Below are positions 6,738 to 15,360 of a stretch of 16,226 nt of DNA, piece by piece. Under the pieces are notes generated by a model. That model did no database searches and was not told where the DNA came from. It was given only the letters and a program-made list of their open reading frames with translations. The DNA is taken from contig CAJUMD010000078.1 in NCBI GenBank assembly GCA_910587275.1, positions 1 through 16,226 on the forward strand, given 5' to 3'. The stretch comes from an uncultured Kineothrix sp. (GTDB lineage: Bacteria > Bacillota > Clostridia > Lachnospirales > Lachnospiraceae). Numbering within the stretch: the first letter of the stretch is position 1; each line of letters begins with the position of its first letter. Position numbers and translations under genes: made by a program.

Positions 6738-6788
6738 GTTGAAAGAAAAGCGCTTTCAACTATTGATTTTGAGTCCGCCGGAGCGGAC
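6738..6788 (+). promoter_or_regulatory. pheA leader with two hairpins (possible attenuator)
   Basis: Two perfect stem-loops lie in the predicted leader: GTTGAAAG/CTTTCAAC (6738-6760, 7-base loop), followed by a T-rich TATTGATTTT, and GTCCGC/GCGGAC (6773-6788, CGGA loop). The first plus its T-rich tail resembles a weak terminator. No phenylalanine-rich leader peptide and no T-box core sequence is visible. Confidence 0.4.
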
Positions 6789-6850
6789 ATGGGGTAAAAA
6801 GATGAAAAAAGACAGGCTGAAAAATTACAGGAAAAAAGAAGGGAACCGTC

Positions 6851-7978
6851 ATGGATTTAGCAAAGTTAAGGGAACAGATTGACGCCATCGATAAACAGAT
6901 TGTGGAACTGTATGAACAGCGGATGGATGTGTCCAAACAGGTGGCACAGTACAAGATGGAAACGGGCAAGAAGGTGTTCGACAAGGAACGGGAAGAAGCA
7001 AAAATCAGGAAAGTGAAATCCATGACCCATAATGAATTTAACAGTACCGGCGTGGAGGAACTTTTTGAACAGATTATGTCCATGAGCCGGAAACTGCAGT
7101 ATCAGATGCTGACGGAAAAGGGAGCCCTTGGCAGGCTGCCGTTCATTGGGGTGGACAGGCTGGATACGGAACATGCCAGGGTAGTGTTTCCCGGTGCGGA
7201 AGGCGCATATACACAGGCGGCGATGGAACGGTATTTCGGGAAAAACGTCAACAGTTTCCATGTGGATACGTTCCGGGACGCGATGATTGCCATTGAAGAA
7301 GGAAGCGCCGATTATGCGGTGCTTCCCATAGAAAATTCCACGGCGGGCATTGTCAACGAGATATACGATATGCTGGTGGAGTTTGAGAACTATATCGTGG
7401 GCGAACAGATTATCAAAATCGAGCATTGTCTTATGGCGCTTCCCGGGACTAAAATCGAGGATATCAAAACAGTGTATGCCCACCCGCAGTCGCTGATGCA
7501 GAGTTCCAGATATCTGCAGGAGCATGTTTCCTGGCGGCAGATTGGCATGAACAACAATGCCTTTGCGGCAAGGAAAGTGGCGGAAGATAAGGATTGCACA
7601 CAGGCGGCAATTGCCAGCGAACATGCGGCGGAAACGTACGGGCTTTCAATTCTGGAAAGGGGCATTAACCAGTCCAGCATGAATTCCACCCGTTTTATCG
7701 TGGTAACGAACCAGAAGATTTTCCTAAAGGACGCGAAGAAGGTAAGCATCTGTTTTGAGGTGCCCCATGAAAGCGGCTCCCTTTACCATATGCTGTCCCA
7801 TTTTATTTACAATAACCTGAACATGAACAAAATCGAAAGCCGTCCTTTGGAGGACCGGAACTGGGAATACCGTTTCTTCATCGATTTTGACGGCAACCTG
7901 GCGGACAGCGCGGTGAAGAACGCCCTGCGCGGACTGCGTGACGAAGCGCGGGAAATGAAGATTTTAGGGAATTACTGA
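6851..7978 (+). CDS. pheA: Bifunctional chorismate mutase/prephenate dehydratase (P-protein)
   Basis: A 375-residue cytoplasmic enzyme converting chorismate to prephenate and then to phenylpyruvate, the last committed steps to phenylalanine. Residues 1-90 are an AroQ chorismate mutase helix domain (LAKLREQIDAIDKQIVELY with Arg7, Arg24, Lys35, and KKVFDKEREE). Residues about 110-285 are the prephenate dehydratase domain (FPGAEGAYTQ, LPIENSTAG at 158-166, and the catalytic TRF motif at 280-282). Residues about 297-372 are an ACT domain with GSLYHML and ESRP (329-332), the phenylalanine-binding motifs, so feedback inhibition is expected. Length and order match E. coli-type P-proteins. AGAAGGGA lies about 7 bases before the ATG. 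It heads a run of seven same-strand genes. Confidence 0.96.
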   Translation: MDLAKLREQIDAIDKQIVELYEQRMDVSKQVAQYKMETGKKVFDKEREEAKIRKVKSMTHNEFNSTGVEELFEQIMSMSRKLQYQMLTEKGALGRLPFIGVDRLDTEHARVVFPGAEGAYTQAAMERYFGKNVNSFHVDTFRDAMIAIEEGSADYAVLPIENSTAGIVNEIYDMLVEFENYIVGEQIIKIEHCLMALPGTKIEDIKTVYAHPQSLMQSSRYLQEHVSWRQIGMNNNAFAARKVAEDKDCTQAAIASEHAAETYGLSILERGINQSSMNSTRFIVVTNQKIFLKDAKKVSICFEVPHESGSLYHMLSHFIYNNLNMNKIESRPLEDRNWEYRFFIDFDGNLADSAVKNALRGLRDEAREMKILGNY

Positions 7979-8013
7979 TTGGAATGGGGATTGCCAAAAC
8001 GGGAGAAGCAGGA

Positions 8014-8097
8014 ATGCTGAAAACATTTATGCTGAAAGCATTTATGCAGCCGGCGGGAGAGGATGGATTGGATATAAAATGTGGGAAAAAGAACTGA
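8014..8097 (+). CDS. Possible 27-residue upstream ORF with internal 15-base repeats
   Basis: The ATG at 8014 has GGGAG 8 bases upstream and opens a 27-codon frame made at first of two near-identical 15-base units (8014-8028, 8029-8043) encoding MLKTF and MLKAF. Its TGA (8095-8097) overlaps an ATG at 8097 as TGATG, and that ATG is in frame with the following ATPase. This is the classic geometry of translational coupling. The peptide has no known relatives to me and may be regulatory or incidental. Confidence 0.35.
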   Translation: MLKTFMLKAFMQPAGEDGLDIKCGKKN

Positions 8098-9365
8098 TGA
8101 TATACAGGGATTTTAAGGACGGGGAACTGCTGCATGATATGGCATGGCTGATGGGGCATTACGGCGACGGCGGGGAAGACGGGAAAGCCCTTTTGTATGA
8201 CTGTATGCACCGCCTTTTGGAGATGGCAGGGCACCATGGGTTTTACGGGAATCTGTGGCACTGCTACCTCACGAATTTATTGGTAAACAATGAAAACAGT
8301 TACAGCATGGCATGTGAGATCCGGGGAGAGGTGGAAGGCACCATTAACCAGGCAGTGCTCCATGATATCCTGATTTTCAAAAAATTTTATGACTATGATT
8401 TTACGGATATGATGCGGACACTCGGTATGGACTGTTTTTCGCTGGCGCTTTCCTATGAAAGCTGTAAGCAGGGGAGCAAGGTGTATAACACCCGCATCTG
8501 TAAGCGGATTTGCGATTTGGCGGTGAAATTCACACAGGACCATTCACCGGAGGAAATGAAGGCGACGCTGACGGAATTTTACCGGGAATACGGCGTCGGG
8601 AAATTCGGGCTGCACAAGGCGTTCCGCATTGTCCATGACGGGCAGGGCGTGCAGATTGTCCCCATCCTCAATATCGCCCATGTCCGTTTGGACGACCTGG
8701 TGGGGTATGAAATCCCAAAGAAGAAGCTCACCGACAACACGGAAGCCTTTGTGGAGGGCAGGAAGGCGAACAACTGTCTGCTGTTCGGCGATGCGGGAAC
8801 GGGAAAATCCTCCAGCATAAAGGCGATTGCCAATGAGTATTATGGGAAAGGGCTGCGCATCATAGAGGTTTACAAGCACCAGTTCCAGGACTTGAACGAC
8901 GTGATTGCACAGATTAAGAACCGGAATTATAAATTCATTATTTATATGGACGATTTGAGCTTTGAGGAGTTTGAAATCGAATATAAATATTTGAAGGCGG
9001 TGATAGAAGGCGGTTTGGAGAAAAAACCGGAAAACGTCTTGATTTATGCCACCTCCAACCGCAGGCACCTGATCAAAGAGACTTTTGCGGACAAGGAAGG
9101 GCGCAGGGACCAGCTCCATTCCAGCGATACGGTGCAGGAGAAGCTGTCTTTGGTATCCCGTTTCGGCGTCACGGTGTTCTTTTGTGCGCCGGATAAAAAG
9201 CAGTTCCAGGAAATCGTCCGTGTGCTTGCGCAAAGACACGGCGTTGTCATGCCGGAGGACGAGCTGCTTTTGGAAGCGAACCGGTGGGAACTGGCGCATG
9301 GGGGGCTTTCCGGAAGGACGGCACAGCAGTTCGTGGATTACCTGCTTGGGAAAAAGAAAGAGTAA
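8079..9365 (+). CDS. DUF815-family P-loop ATPase
   Basis: A 428-residue AAA-like ATPase matching the DUF815 family. An uncharacterised helical N-terminal half (1-195) precedes the ATPase core: Walker A GDAGTGKSS at 237-245, a Walker B-like FIIYMDDLSF at 286-295, a sensor-like ATSNRRH at 324-330, SRFG at 360-363 with a candidate arginine finger, and GLSGRTAQQF at 409-418 as sensor 2. The cellular role of the family is not established. The ATG at 8079 is 15 bases from the GGAGAGGA at 8056-8063, which is far; the in-frame ATG at 8097 (422 residues) overlaps the stop of a small upstream ORF and may be the true start. It lies between pheA and the polyphosphate genes in the same transcription unit. 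Confidence 0.9.
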   Translation: MWEKELMIYRDFKDGELLHDMAWLMGHYGDGGEDGKALLYDCMHRLLEMAGHHGFYGNLWHCYLTNLLVNNENSYSMACEIRGEVEGTINQAVLHDILIFKKFYDYDFTDMMRTLGMDCFSLALSYESCKQGSKVYNTRICKRICDLAVKFTQDHSPEEMKATLTEFYREYGVGKFGLHKAFRIVHDGQGVQIVPILNIAHVRLDDLVGYEIPKKKLTDNTEAFVEGRKANNCLLFGDAGTGKSSSIKAIANEYYGKGLRIIEVYKHQFQDLNDVIAQIKNRNYKFIIYMDDLSFEEFEIEYKYLKAVIEGGLEKKPENVLIYATSNRRHLIKETFADKEGRRDQLHSSDTVQEKLSLVSRFGVTVFFCAPDKKQFQEIVRVLAQRHGVVMPEDELLLEANRWELAHGGLSGRTAQQFVDYLLGKKKE

Positions 9366-9434
9366 GCGTACAGAGGCGGGCGGACCGTGCGGCAGCAGGA
9401 TGCCGGCGGCGGATAAGGAGAGGAGAAGGGTCGG

Positions 9435-10973
9435 ATGAAGACATTTGCAGCGATTGACGTAGGTTCTTTTGAGCTTTCCATGAAAATATTTGAAATATCC
9501 TCCAAAACGGGGATGCGGGAAATCGACCATATCAGGCACCATATCGATTTGGGGATGGATACTTATGCGGCAGGCAAGATTACCTATGCACGGATGGATG
9601 AATTGTGCCGTTACCTGAATGAATACACGCAGATTATGAAAACCTATAAGGTGTCGGAATATAAGGCGTACGGGACGAGCGCCATCAGGGAGACGGAGAA
9701 TACCACCATTATCCTGGACCAGATACGGCAGAGGACGGGCATTAACGTGGAGGTATTGAACAACTCGGAACAGCGTTTTCTGGATTACAAATCCATTGCT
9801 TTCATGGGGGAAGCCTTTAACCGGTTTATCGAAAAAGGAACGGCAATCGTGGACATCGGCGGGGGAAGCATACAGATTTCCCTTTTTGACAAAGACACGC
9901 TGATTGCCACGCAGAACCTGCGGCTGGGTGTTTTGCGGGTAAGGGATTATCTGTACCATTTGGATGTGGGGCGCAGACAGTATGAGAGGTTAATCGATGA
10001 ACTGGCGAACTCCCAGCTTGCGGTATTTAAAAAGCTCTATTTAAAGGATAAGCAGATTGAGAATATCATTATTGTAGACGATTATATTTCCGCCCTTCTT
10101 AGGAAGAAACAGTTTGCGGAAAGGGTCGGCGGACAGGTGGATGTCGGGACGTTCCGCGAGCTGATGGCTCTTTTGGAGGAAAAGACGCTGCAGGAGCTGA
10201 CGAAGCTGTTTGACATGCCGGAGGAGACAATCATTCTTTTGTATATCTCCTATATCCTGCTGTCACGGATTATTGAAACCATGGATGCCAGTATGCTTTG
10301 GGCGCCGGGCGTGACGCTCTGTGACGGCATTGCCTATGAATATGCCCAGAATAACAAAATCATCCTGCCGGAACACGATTTTGAACAGGATATCATAGCC
10401 TGTGCGCAGAACATCAGCAAACGTTACATGGGAAGCCGTAAGAGGGGGGAAACCCTGGAGCGGATTGCATTGACCATTTTTGACAGCATGAAGCGTATCC
10501 ACGGGCTGGGGGAAAGGGAACGGCTGCTGCTTCGGATTGCCACGCTGCTCCATGACTGCGGGAAATATATCAGTATGGTGAACCTGGGGGAATGTTCTTA
10601 CAGCATCATCACTGCCACCGAAATCATCGGACTGTCCCATTTGGAGCAGGAAATCGTGGCAAACGTGGTAAAATACAACCACATGGATTTTGAATATTAC
10701 GATGAAATGGGAAGGATGTCCACGCTGGACCGGGAATCTTACCTGAAAATCGCGAAGCTGACCGCCATTTTGAGGGTGGCGAACGGGCTGGACAGAAGTC
10801 ATAAGCAGAAGTTTAAGAACGTAAAGACGAAGCTGATGGATAACGAGCTTGTGATTACGGTGGAGACGAACGAGGACATTACGCTGGAAAAGGGAATGTT
10901 CAGCCACCGTGCCGAATTTTTCGGGGAAGTGTACAGCGTAATGCCGGTCATCAAACAAAAGAGGACGTTATAG
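9435..10973 (+). CDS. ppx: Divergent exopolyphosphatase Ppx/GppA with HD domain
   Basis: A 512-residue member of the ASKHA-fold Ppx/GppA phosphatases, which remove terminal phosphate from polyphosphate or pppGpp. The N-terminal domains show IDVGSFELSM (7-16), YGTSAIRET (79-87), an acidic SEQR (111-114) where the catalytic glutamate motif lies, and VDIGGGSIQISLF (139-151). The C-terminal part is an HD-type helical domain with LLHDCGKYI (371-379). Oddities: the first phosphate loop reads GSFE rather than the usual GSNS/T, and the later glycine-rich G-G-T motif is replaced by IIVDDYISALL (212-222). Activity may therefore be altered or regulatory. A strong purine-rich ribosome site (9415-9429) precedes the ATG. 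Polyphosphate kinase follows 45 bases later, which supports a polyphosphate role. Confidence 0.87.
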   Translation: MKTFAAIDVGSFELSMKIFEISSKTGMREIDHIRHHIDLGMDTYAAGKITYARMDELCRYLNEYTQIMKTYKVSEYKAYGTSAIRETENTTIILDQIRQRTGINVEVLNNSEQRFLDYKSIAFMGEAFNRFIEKGTAIVDIGGGSIQISLFDKDTLIATQNLRLGVLRVRDYLYHLDVGRRQYERLIDELANSQLAVFKKLYLKDKQIENIIIVDDYISALLRKKQFAERVGGQVDVGTFRELMALLEEKTLQELTKLFDMPEETIILLYISYILLSRIIETMDASMLWAPGVTLCDGIAYEYAQNNKIILPEHDFEQDIIACAQNISKRYMGSRKRGETLERIALTIFDSMKRIHGLGERERLLLRIATLLHDCGKYISMVNLGECSYSIITATEIIGLSHLEQEIVANVVKYNHMDFEYYDEMGRMSTLDRESYLKIAKLTAILRVANGLDRSHKQKFKNVKTKLMDNELVITVETNEDITLEKGMFSHRAEFFGEVYSVMPVIKQKRTL

Positions 10974-11018
10974 CGGAAAGAGAATGGTAAAAAAAGAGCG
11001 GGGAAAGAGAACAGGGAA

Positions 11019-13235
11019 ATGAAGGAAAATAAAAAAGGAAAAGAAGCAGAAAAAGAAATAGAAAAGGGAATCGAAAAAGAAGCAAACGCAAACAACATGG
11101 AAGCGAAGAAGAATGCAAATTATACCGACAGTAAATATTACACCAACCGGGAAATGAGCTGGATTCTGTTTAATAAAAGAGTGCTCAGCGAGGCGAGGGA
11201 CAAACAGATTCCCCTGTTTGAACGGGTAAAATTCTTAAGCATTACCGCATCCAATCTGGACGAATTTTTCATGGTCCGTGTGGCGGCATTAAAGGATATG
11301 GTAAGCGGGGGCTATACCAAGACGGATATCGCGGGGTTAAAACCTGCCGAACAGCTTGCCATGGTGAACAAGGCGACCCATGAGCTGGTCAACCTCCAGT
11401 ATTCTACATACAAGAGGTCACTGGTGCCGCTGCTGTATACCAACGGGCTGCGTATCATAGAACACCACGAGGATCTGACGGCAGGGGAAATCGAGTATGT
11501 GGACCGTTATTTTATGGAAAATGTCTATCCTGTGCTGACGCCCATGGCAGTGGATTCCTCAAGACCGTTTCCGTTAATCCGCAACAAATCGTTGAACATC
11601 GGTGCGCTTGTGCGGAAAAAGGAAGGGGAGGAGGAACTGGAATTTGCCACCGTACAGGTACCCAGCGTACTGCCCCGTATCGTCCCCATCCCTTCGGAAA
11701 AGGAAGGGGAGAAGGTGATTATCCTGCTGGAAGAACTGGTGGAGCGCAATATCGGCAAGCTGTTCCTGAATTATAACATTGTCTGCGCCTATCCGTTCCG
11801 TATCATGCGGAATGCGGATTTTATCATAGAGGAAGAAGAAACGGAAGACCTGTTAAAAGAAATCGAGAAAAAGTTAAAGCGCAGGCAGTGGGGGCAGGCA
11901 ATCCGCCTGGAGGTGGAAAGCGGCATCGACAAGCGGCTGTTAAAAATTATCCGGGATGAGCTGTTCATCAAGGAGGAGGACATTTACCAGATTGACGGAC
12001 CGTTGGATTTGACTTACCTGATGAAAATGTACGGGCTGGAAGGTTTTGACCACTTAAAAGAGTACGCCTATGTGCAGCCCCAGCCTGTGGCAGAGCTGCC
12101 GGAGGACTGCGACATTTTCGGGGAAATCCGCAAGCACGATATCCTTTTGCACCATCCGTACCAGACGTTTGCGCCCGTGGTGGAGTTTATCCGCAGGGCG
12201 GCAAAAGACCCGGACGTGCTTGCCATCAAACAGACGCTTTACCGCGTCAGCGGCAATTCGCCCATTATTGCAGCGCTGGCGCTGGCGGCGGAAAACGGCA
12301 AGCAGGTGTCGGTTTTGGTGGAATTAAAAGCGCGGTTTGATGAGGAAAATAATATCGTGTGGGCGAAGATGCTGGAAAAAGCAGGCTGTCATGTCATTTA
12401 CGGTTTGGTGGGATTAAAGACTCACAGCAAGATTACGTTAGTGGTGCGCAAGGAGGAAGACGGTATCCGCCGTTACGTCCATTTGGGTACGGGAAATTAT
12501 AATGATGCCACGGCGAAGCTGTATACCGATTTGGGGATGTTTACATGCAGCAGACCGGTAGGCGAGGATGCCACGGCGGTTTTCAACATGCTTTCCGGTT
12601 ATTCGGAACCGCGTTTTTGGAACAAACTGGCATTGGCGCCCCTTTGGTTAAAAGATAAATTCCTGTATTTGATTTCCCGGGAAACCGCATCGGCGGAAGC
12701 GGGCAGGAACGCCCATATTATTGCGAAGATGAATTCCCTTTGTGACAGGGATATCATTGCGGCGCTTTACGCGGCGAGCGCGGCAGGCGTGAAGATTGAA
12801 TTGATTATCCGCGGAATCTGCACGTTGAAAGTGGGGATTCCGGGTGTCAGCGAGAACATCAGCGTGCGCTCCATTGTGGGGAACTTTTTGGAGCACAGCC
12901 GGATTTTTTATTTTGAAAACGACGGTACACCGGAGATATACTGCGGAAGTGCGGACTGGATGCCCCGTAATCTGGAACGGCGCGTCGAAATTCTCTTTCC
13001 GGTGGAGCAGCCGGATTTAAAAGCGAAGGTACTGCATATTTTACAGGGAGAATTAAAGGATACGGTAAAAGCCCATGTGCTTAAGCCTGACGGTACTTAT
13101 GAAAAGGTGGATAAGCGTGGGAAACCGGCATACAATTCCCAGCTTGCGTTTTCCCTGGAGGCGAAGAAAGAGGCGCGCCTTAGCACAGGGGCGGTGGACG
13201 AGCGGGCGTTCATACCGGAGATGCACCATAAGTAA
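11019..13235 (+). CDS. ppk1: Polyphosphate kinase 1
   Basis: A 738-residue enzyme that reversibly builds inorganic polyphosphate from ATP via a phosphohistidine. After a charged 35-residue N-terminal extension come the PPK N domain (NREMSWILFNKRVLSEA; SNLDEFFMVRV at 78-88), the middle domain, and two phospholipase-D-like C-terminal domains. Predicted catalytic histidines are His469 in GLKTHSK and His626 in LEHSRI, 157 residues apart as in the E. coli enzyme (435/592). RRYVHLGTGNYND (484-496) and GSADWMPRNLERR (643-655) are further family motifs. The ATG at 11019 has AGGGAA directly before it and GGGGAAAG at better spacing; an alternative ATG at 11097 has no ribosome site. Pairing with ppx suggests joint control of polyphosphate level. 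Confidence 0.96.
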   Translation: MKENKKGKEAEKEIEKGIEKEANANNMEAKKNANYTDSKYYTNREMSWILFNKRVLSEARDKQIPLFERVKFLSITASNLDEFFMVRVAALKDMVSGGYTKTDIAGLKPAEQLAMVNKATHELVNLQYSTYKRSLVPLLYTNGLRIIEHHEDLTAGEIEYVDRYFMENVYPVLTPMAVDSSRPFPLIRNKSLNIGALVRKKEGEEELEFATVQVPSVLPRIVPIPSEKEGEKVIILLEELVERNIGKLFLNYNIVCAYPFRIMRNADFIIEEEETEDLLKEIEKKLKRRQWGQAIRLEVESGIDKRLLKIIRDELFIKEEDIYQIDGPLDLTYLMKMYGLEGFDHLKEYAYVQPQPVAELPEDCDIFGEIRKHDILLHHPYQTFAPVVEFIRRAAKDPDVLAIKQTLYRVSGNSPIIAALALAAENGKQVSVLVELKARFDEENNIVWAKMLEKAGCHVIYGLVGLKTHSKITLVVRKEEDGIRRYVHLGTGNYNDATAKLYTDLGMFTCSRPVGEDATAVFNMLSGYSEPRFWNKLALAPLWLKDKFLYLISRETASAEAGRNAHIIAKMNSLCDRDIIAALYAASAAGVKIELIIRGICTLKVGIPGVSENISVRSIVGNFLEHSRIFYFENDGTPEIYCGSADWMPRNLERRVEILFPVEQPDLKAKVLHILQGELKDTVKAHVLKPDGTYEKVDKRGKPAYNSQLAFSLEAKKEARLSTGAVDERAFIPEMHHK

Positions 13236-13294
13236 GAAGCCGGCAGGCGCCGCAGGAACGGTTCGGAAGCAAAGGGAATGGGAAGGAAGCGGAA

Positions 13295-13942
13295 ATGAGG
13301 ATTATTTTGGCATCGGCTTCGCCGAGGCGTAAAGAGCTGCTGACGCAGATTGGAATGACTTATGAGGTAGCGCCGAGTACGGTGGAAGAAAAAATGGAGG
13401 GAACGCTGCCGGAGGAAATCGTGCAGGGACTTTCGGCGCAGAAGGCAGAGGATGTCTGCGGAAAGTTTTTGGAGCGGGGAGAGGAAGACTTCCTGGTTAT
13501 CGGGGCGGATACGGTGGTTGCCCTGGACGGTTCCGTGATGGGAAAACCGGCGGATCGGGAGGATGCCTGCCGGATGCTCGGACTGCTGCAGGGAAAGACC
13601 CACCAGGTATATACGGGCGTGACGTTTTGCGGGAGACGAAAGGGCGGGGAGGATATCCGCCATACGTTTTACGGGAAGACGGACGTGTCCATGTTCCCCA
13701 TGGACGGGGAAGAAATCCGGGCGTATGTGGAAACGGGGGAACCGCTTGACAAGGCGGGGGCGTATGCCATCCAGGGCAGATGTGCGGCGTATATTGAGAA
13801 AATAAACGGGGATTACAATAATGTGGTGGGACTGCCGGTAGGCAGGCTGTGCCGGGAGATGAAGCTATACGGGCTGGAAACGGGGCGCAGACCGCTTCAG
13901 GCAGGATATCCGGAGCGTTTGGATTCGGAGCGTTTGGAATAA
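13295..13942 (+). CDS. maf: Maf-family nucleoside triphosphate pyrophosphatase
   Basis: A 215-residue Maf protein, a house-cleaning enzyme hydrolysing dTTP/UTP or modified nucleotides to monophosphates. Visible motifs: ILASASPRRKELL (4-16), VIGADTVVALDG (68-79), GKPADR (83-88), KTHQVYTGV (101-109), DKAGAYAIQG (152-161), and INGDYNNVVGLP (170-181). The SASPRR and DKAGAY motifs are as in active enzymes. The tail beyond the family core (about 196-215) ends in a small duplication, PERLD then SERLE, from a 15-base tandem repeat, probably slippage. It follows ppk1 by 59 bases with a GGAAGGAAG site upstream. Confidence 0.95.
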   Translation: MRIILASASPRRKELLTQIGMTYEVAPSTVEEKMEGTLPEEIVQGLSAQKAEDVCGKFLERGEEDFLVIGADTVVALDGSVMGKPADREDACRMLGLLQGKTHQVYTGVTFCGRRKGGEDIRHTFYGKTDVSMFPMDGEEIRAYVETGEPLDKAGAYAIQGRCAAYIEKINGDYNNVVGLPVGRLCREMKLYGLETGRRPLQAGYPERLDSERLE

Positions 13943-13982
13943 AAGGAAGGGAAAAAACAGGATAGGAAAAGGAACAACGGGA

Positions 13983-14789
13983 ATGGCTGAAATAAAACTC
14001 ATAGCAAGCGACATAGACGGAACGCTGATTAAGGATTCCACCCCGGATTTATATCCGGAAATGGCGGATGCCATATGCAGGCTGGCAAAACAGGGAATCC
14101 TGTTCTGTGCCGCCAGCGGAAGGCAGTACCAAAGCATACGGAACGTATTCCGGGAAGCAGGGGAAAATATTATTTTCATCGCGGAGAACGGGGCGCAGAT
14201 TCGTTATAAGGAGCAGGACATCAGCGTGACACCCATGAAAAGAAAGGATGCGGAGGATATCGTAAAGCAGCTCAGACAGTATTATGCGACCTGCGATATT
14301 ATTGTTTCCACCGCAGACGGGAGTCTGGTGGAAAGCCGTAACCGGGAATTTATCGATTTGATTACGTACGGATACCACAATAAATTCAGGCAGGTGAAAG
14401 ATGTGCTGGAGGAAGACGCGCAGATTATTAAAATCGCTATATACCAAAAGGAGAGCATCCGTGAACTGGGGGAAGGGACGCTGATTCCCATGTGGAAAGA
14501 CAAGGTAAAGGTATGCATGGCGGGTGAAGACTGGGTGGATTTTATGGATGCGTCGGTGGATAAGGGGAATGCCCTGCGGTTTTTGCAGAATTATTTTGGC
14601 ATAACCAAAGAGGAAACCATGGCGTTTGGCGATAACAATAACGATATCGGACTGATGCAGGCGGCAGGGGAAAGTTACGCCGTGGAAAATGCCAGGGAAG
14701 AAGTGAAAGCGGCGGCGAAGCATATCTGCCCGTCCTATCGGGAAAAAGGTGTGTATCTGGTGGTAAAGGAACTGTTGACGGACGGGTGA
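13983..14789 (+). CDS. Cof-type HAD-superfamily phosphatase (subfamily IIB)
   Basis: A 268-residue HAD hydrolase. DIDGTL at 10-15 supplies the nucleophile Asp10 and the acid/base Asp12. CAASGR (42-47) is motif II with Ser45, VDKGNAL holds the motif III Lys194, and FGDNNND (215-221) is the magnesium-binding motif IV. The cap between motifs II and III (about 85-185) is the C2/Cof type, which usually acts on sugar phosphates, flavin or other small phosphorylated metabolites. The substrate cannot be told. All catalytic positions are intact. AAGGAA lies about 9 bases before the ATG, 40 bases after maf. Confidence 0.94.
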   Translation: MAEIKLIASDIDGTLIKDSTPDLYPEMADAICRLAKQGILFCAASGRQYQSIRNVFREAGENIIFIAENGAQIRYKEQDISVTPMKRKDAEDIVKQLRQYYATCDIIVSTADGSLVESRNREFIDLITYGYHNKFRQVKDVLEEDAQIIKIAIYQKESIRELGEGTLIPMWKDKVKVCMAGEDWVDFMDASVDKGNALRFLQNYFGITKEETMAFGDNNNDIGLMQAAGESYAVENAREEVKAAAKHICPSYREKGVYLVVKELLTDG

Positions 14790-14848
14790 GAACGTTATAA
14801 TATTTAGGGTAATGGATAAGAACGGGGAAACGGAAAGGAGGATGCAGA

Positions 14849-15112
14849 ATGCACGAATTTGATGATGCCGTATTAAAGTGTTTTTTGAAAAACCAAAGCC
14901 AGTTATTTCCGGAGGACGTGGCGGATACGCCGGAAGCAGCGGAAGCCTTTTTGGAGGAATGCATGGCAGTGGTGGTAAATTCCGTACAGGAAGTATGGGA
15001 ATATTTCGACGAGGCAGGTTTGGACATGGAAGGCGCGGACGAGGAGGGAATCCTTGAGGCGGATGAAGTGTTTGACGTGGGAGACGGGAGATACCTGATC
15101 GTGGAAGGGTGA
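14849..15112 (+). CDS. Small acidic conserved protein, function unknown
   Basis: An 87-residue strongly acidic protein without membrane segments. It begins HEFDDAVLKCFLKNQSQLFPE and ends with DEVFDVGDGRYLIVEG, which would form a final beta hairpin. I recall similar short proteins in other Lachnospiraceae but know no function. A strong AGGAGG site (14837-14842) precedes the ATG at good spacing, so it is almost certainly translated. It is the last gene of the pheA-ppk run, 59 bases after the HAD gene, and the terminator follows about 130 bases later. Confidence 0.8.
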   Translation: MHEFDDAVLKCFLKNQSQLFPEDVADTPEAAEAFLEECMAVVVNSVQEVWEYFDEAGLDMEGADEEGILEADEVFDVGDGRYLIVEG

Positions 15113-15189
15113 TGAGACAGCCTGGGAAAGCAGGACATGTGTATGGGGAGTGTAAAAGGATAAGGTAGAAAAGACTGCAGGGAAACGAT

Positions 15190-15261
15190 ACTGTCCGGCC
15201 GGTATATCCGTTGATTTGTTTGTGATACCGGGCAGACAGTGCCGCTTCCCGGCAGTTTTTT
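15190..15261 (+). terminator. Tandem hairpins with T-run ending the pheA-ppk unit
   Basis: A large hairpin pairs ACTGTC...CCGGTAT (15190-15205) with ATACCGG...GACAGT (15225-15240), with a 3x3 internal loop and a 19-base terminal loop. Right after it TGCCG/CGGCA (15240-15254, CTTCC loop) is followed by G and a T-run (15256-15261), a short intrinsic terminator. CCGGG at 15228-15232 could instead pair with CCCGG at 15248-15252, so the two structures may compete. Confidence 0.65.
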
Positions 15262-15360
15262 AGCGGTATGGATTTCCCCTGGCTACGGCAGTTCCCCCAC
15301 CATATCCGTTTAGGGACAATTAGAAATAGCCCAATTTTGCCCGGAAACTTAAAGAACCCC

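Noticed and set aside
6590..6850. T-box riboswitch before pheA
   Set aside because: The conserved T-box core (GGTGG-N-ACC type) is not present in the leader.
8544..9959. A 471-codon - strand ORF spanning the DUF815 gene and part of ppx
   Set aside because: Complementary shadow; both + strand genes have clear family motifs.
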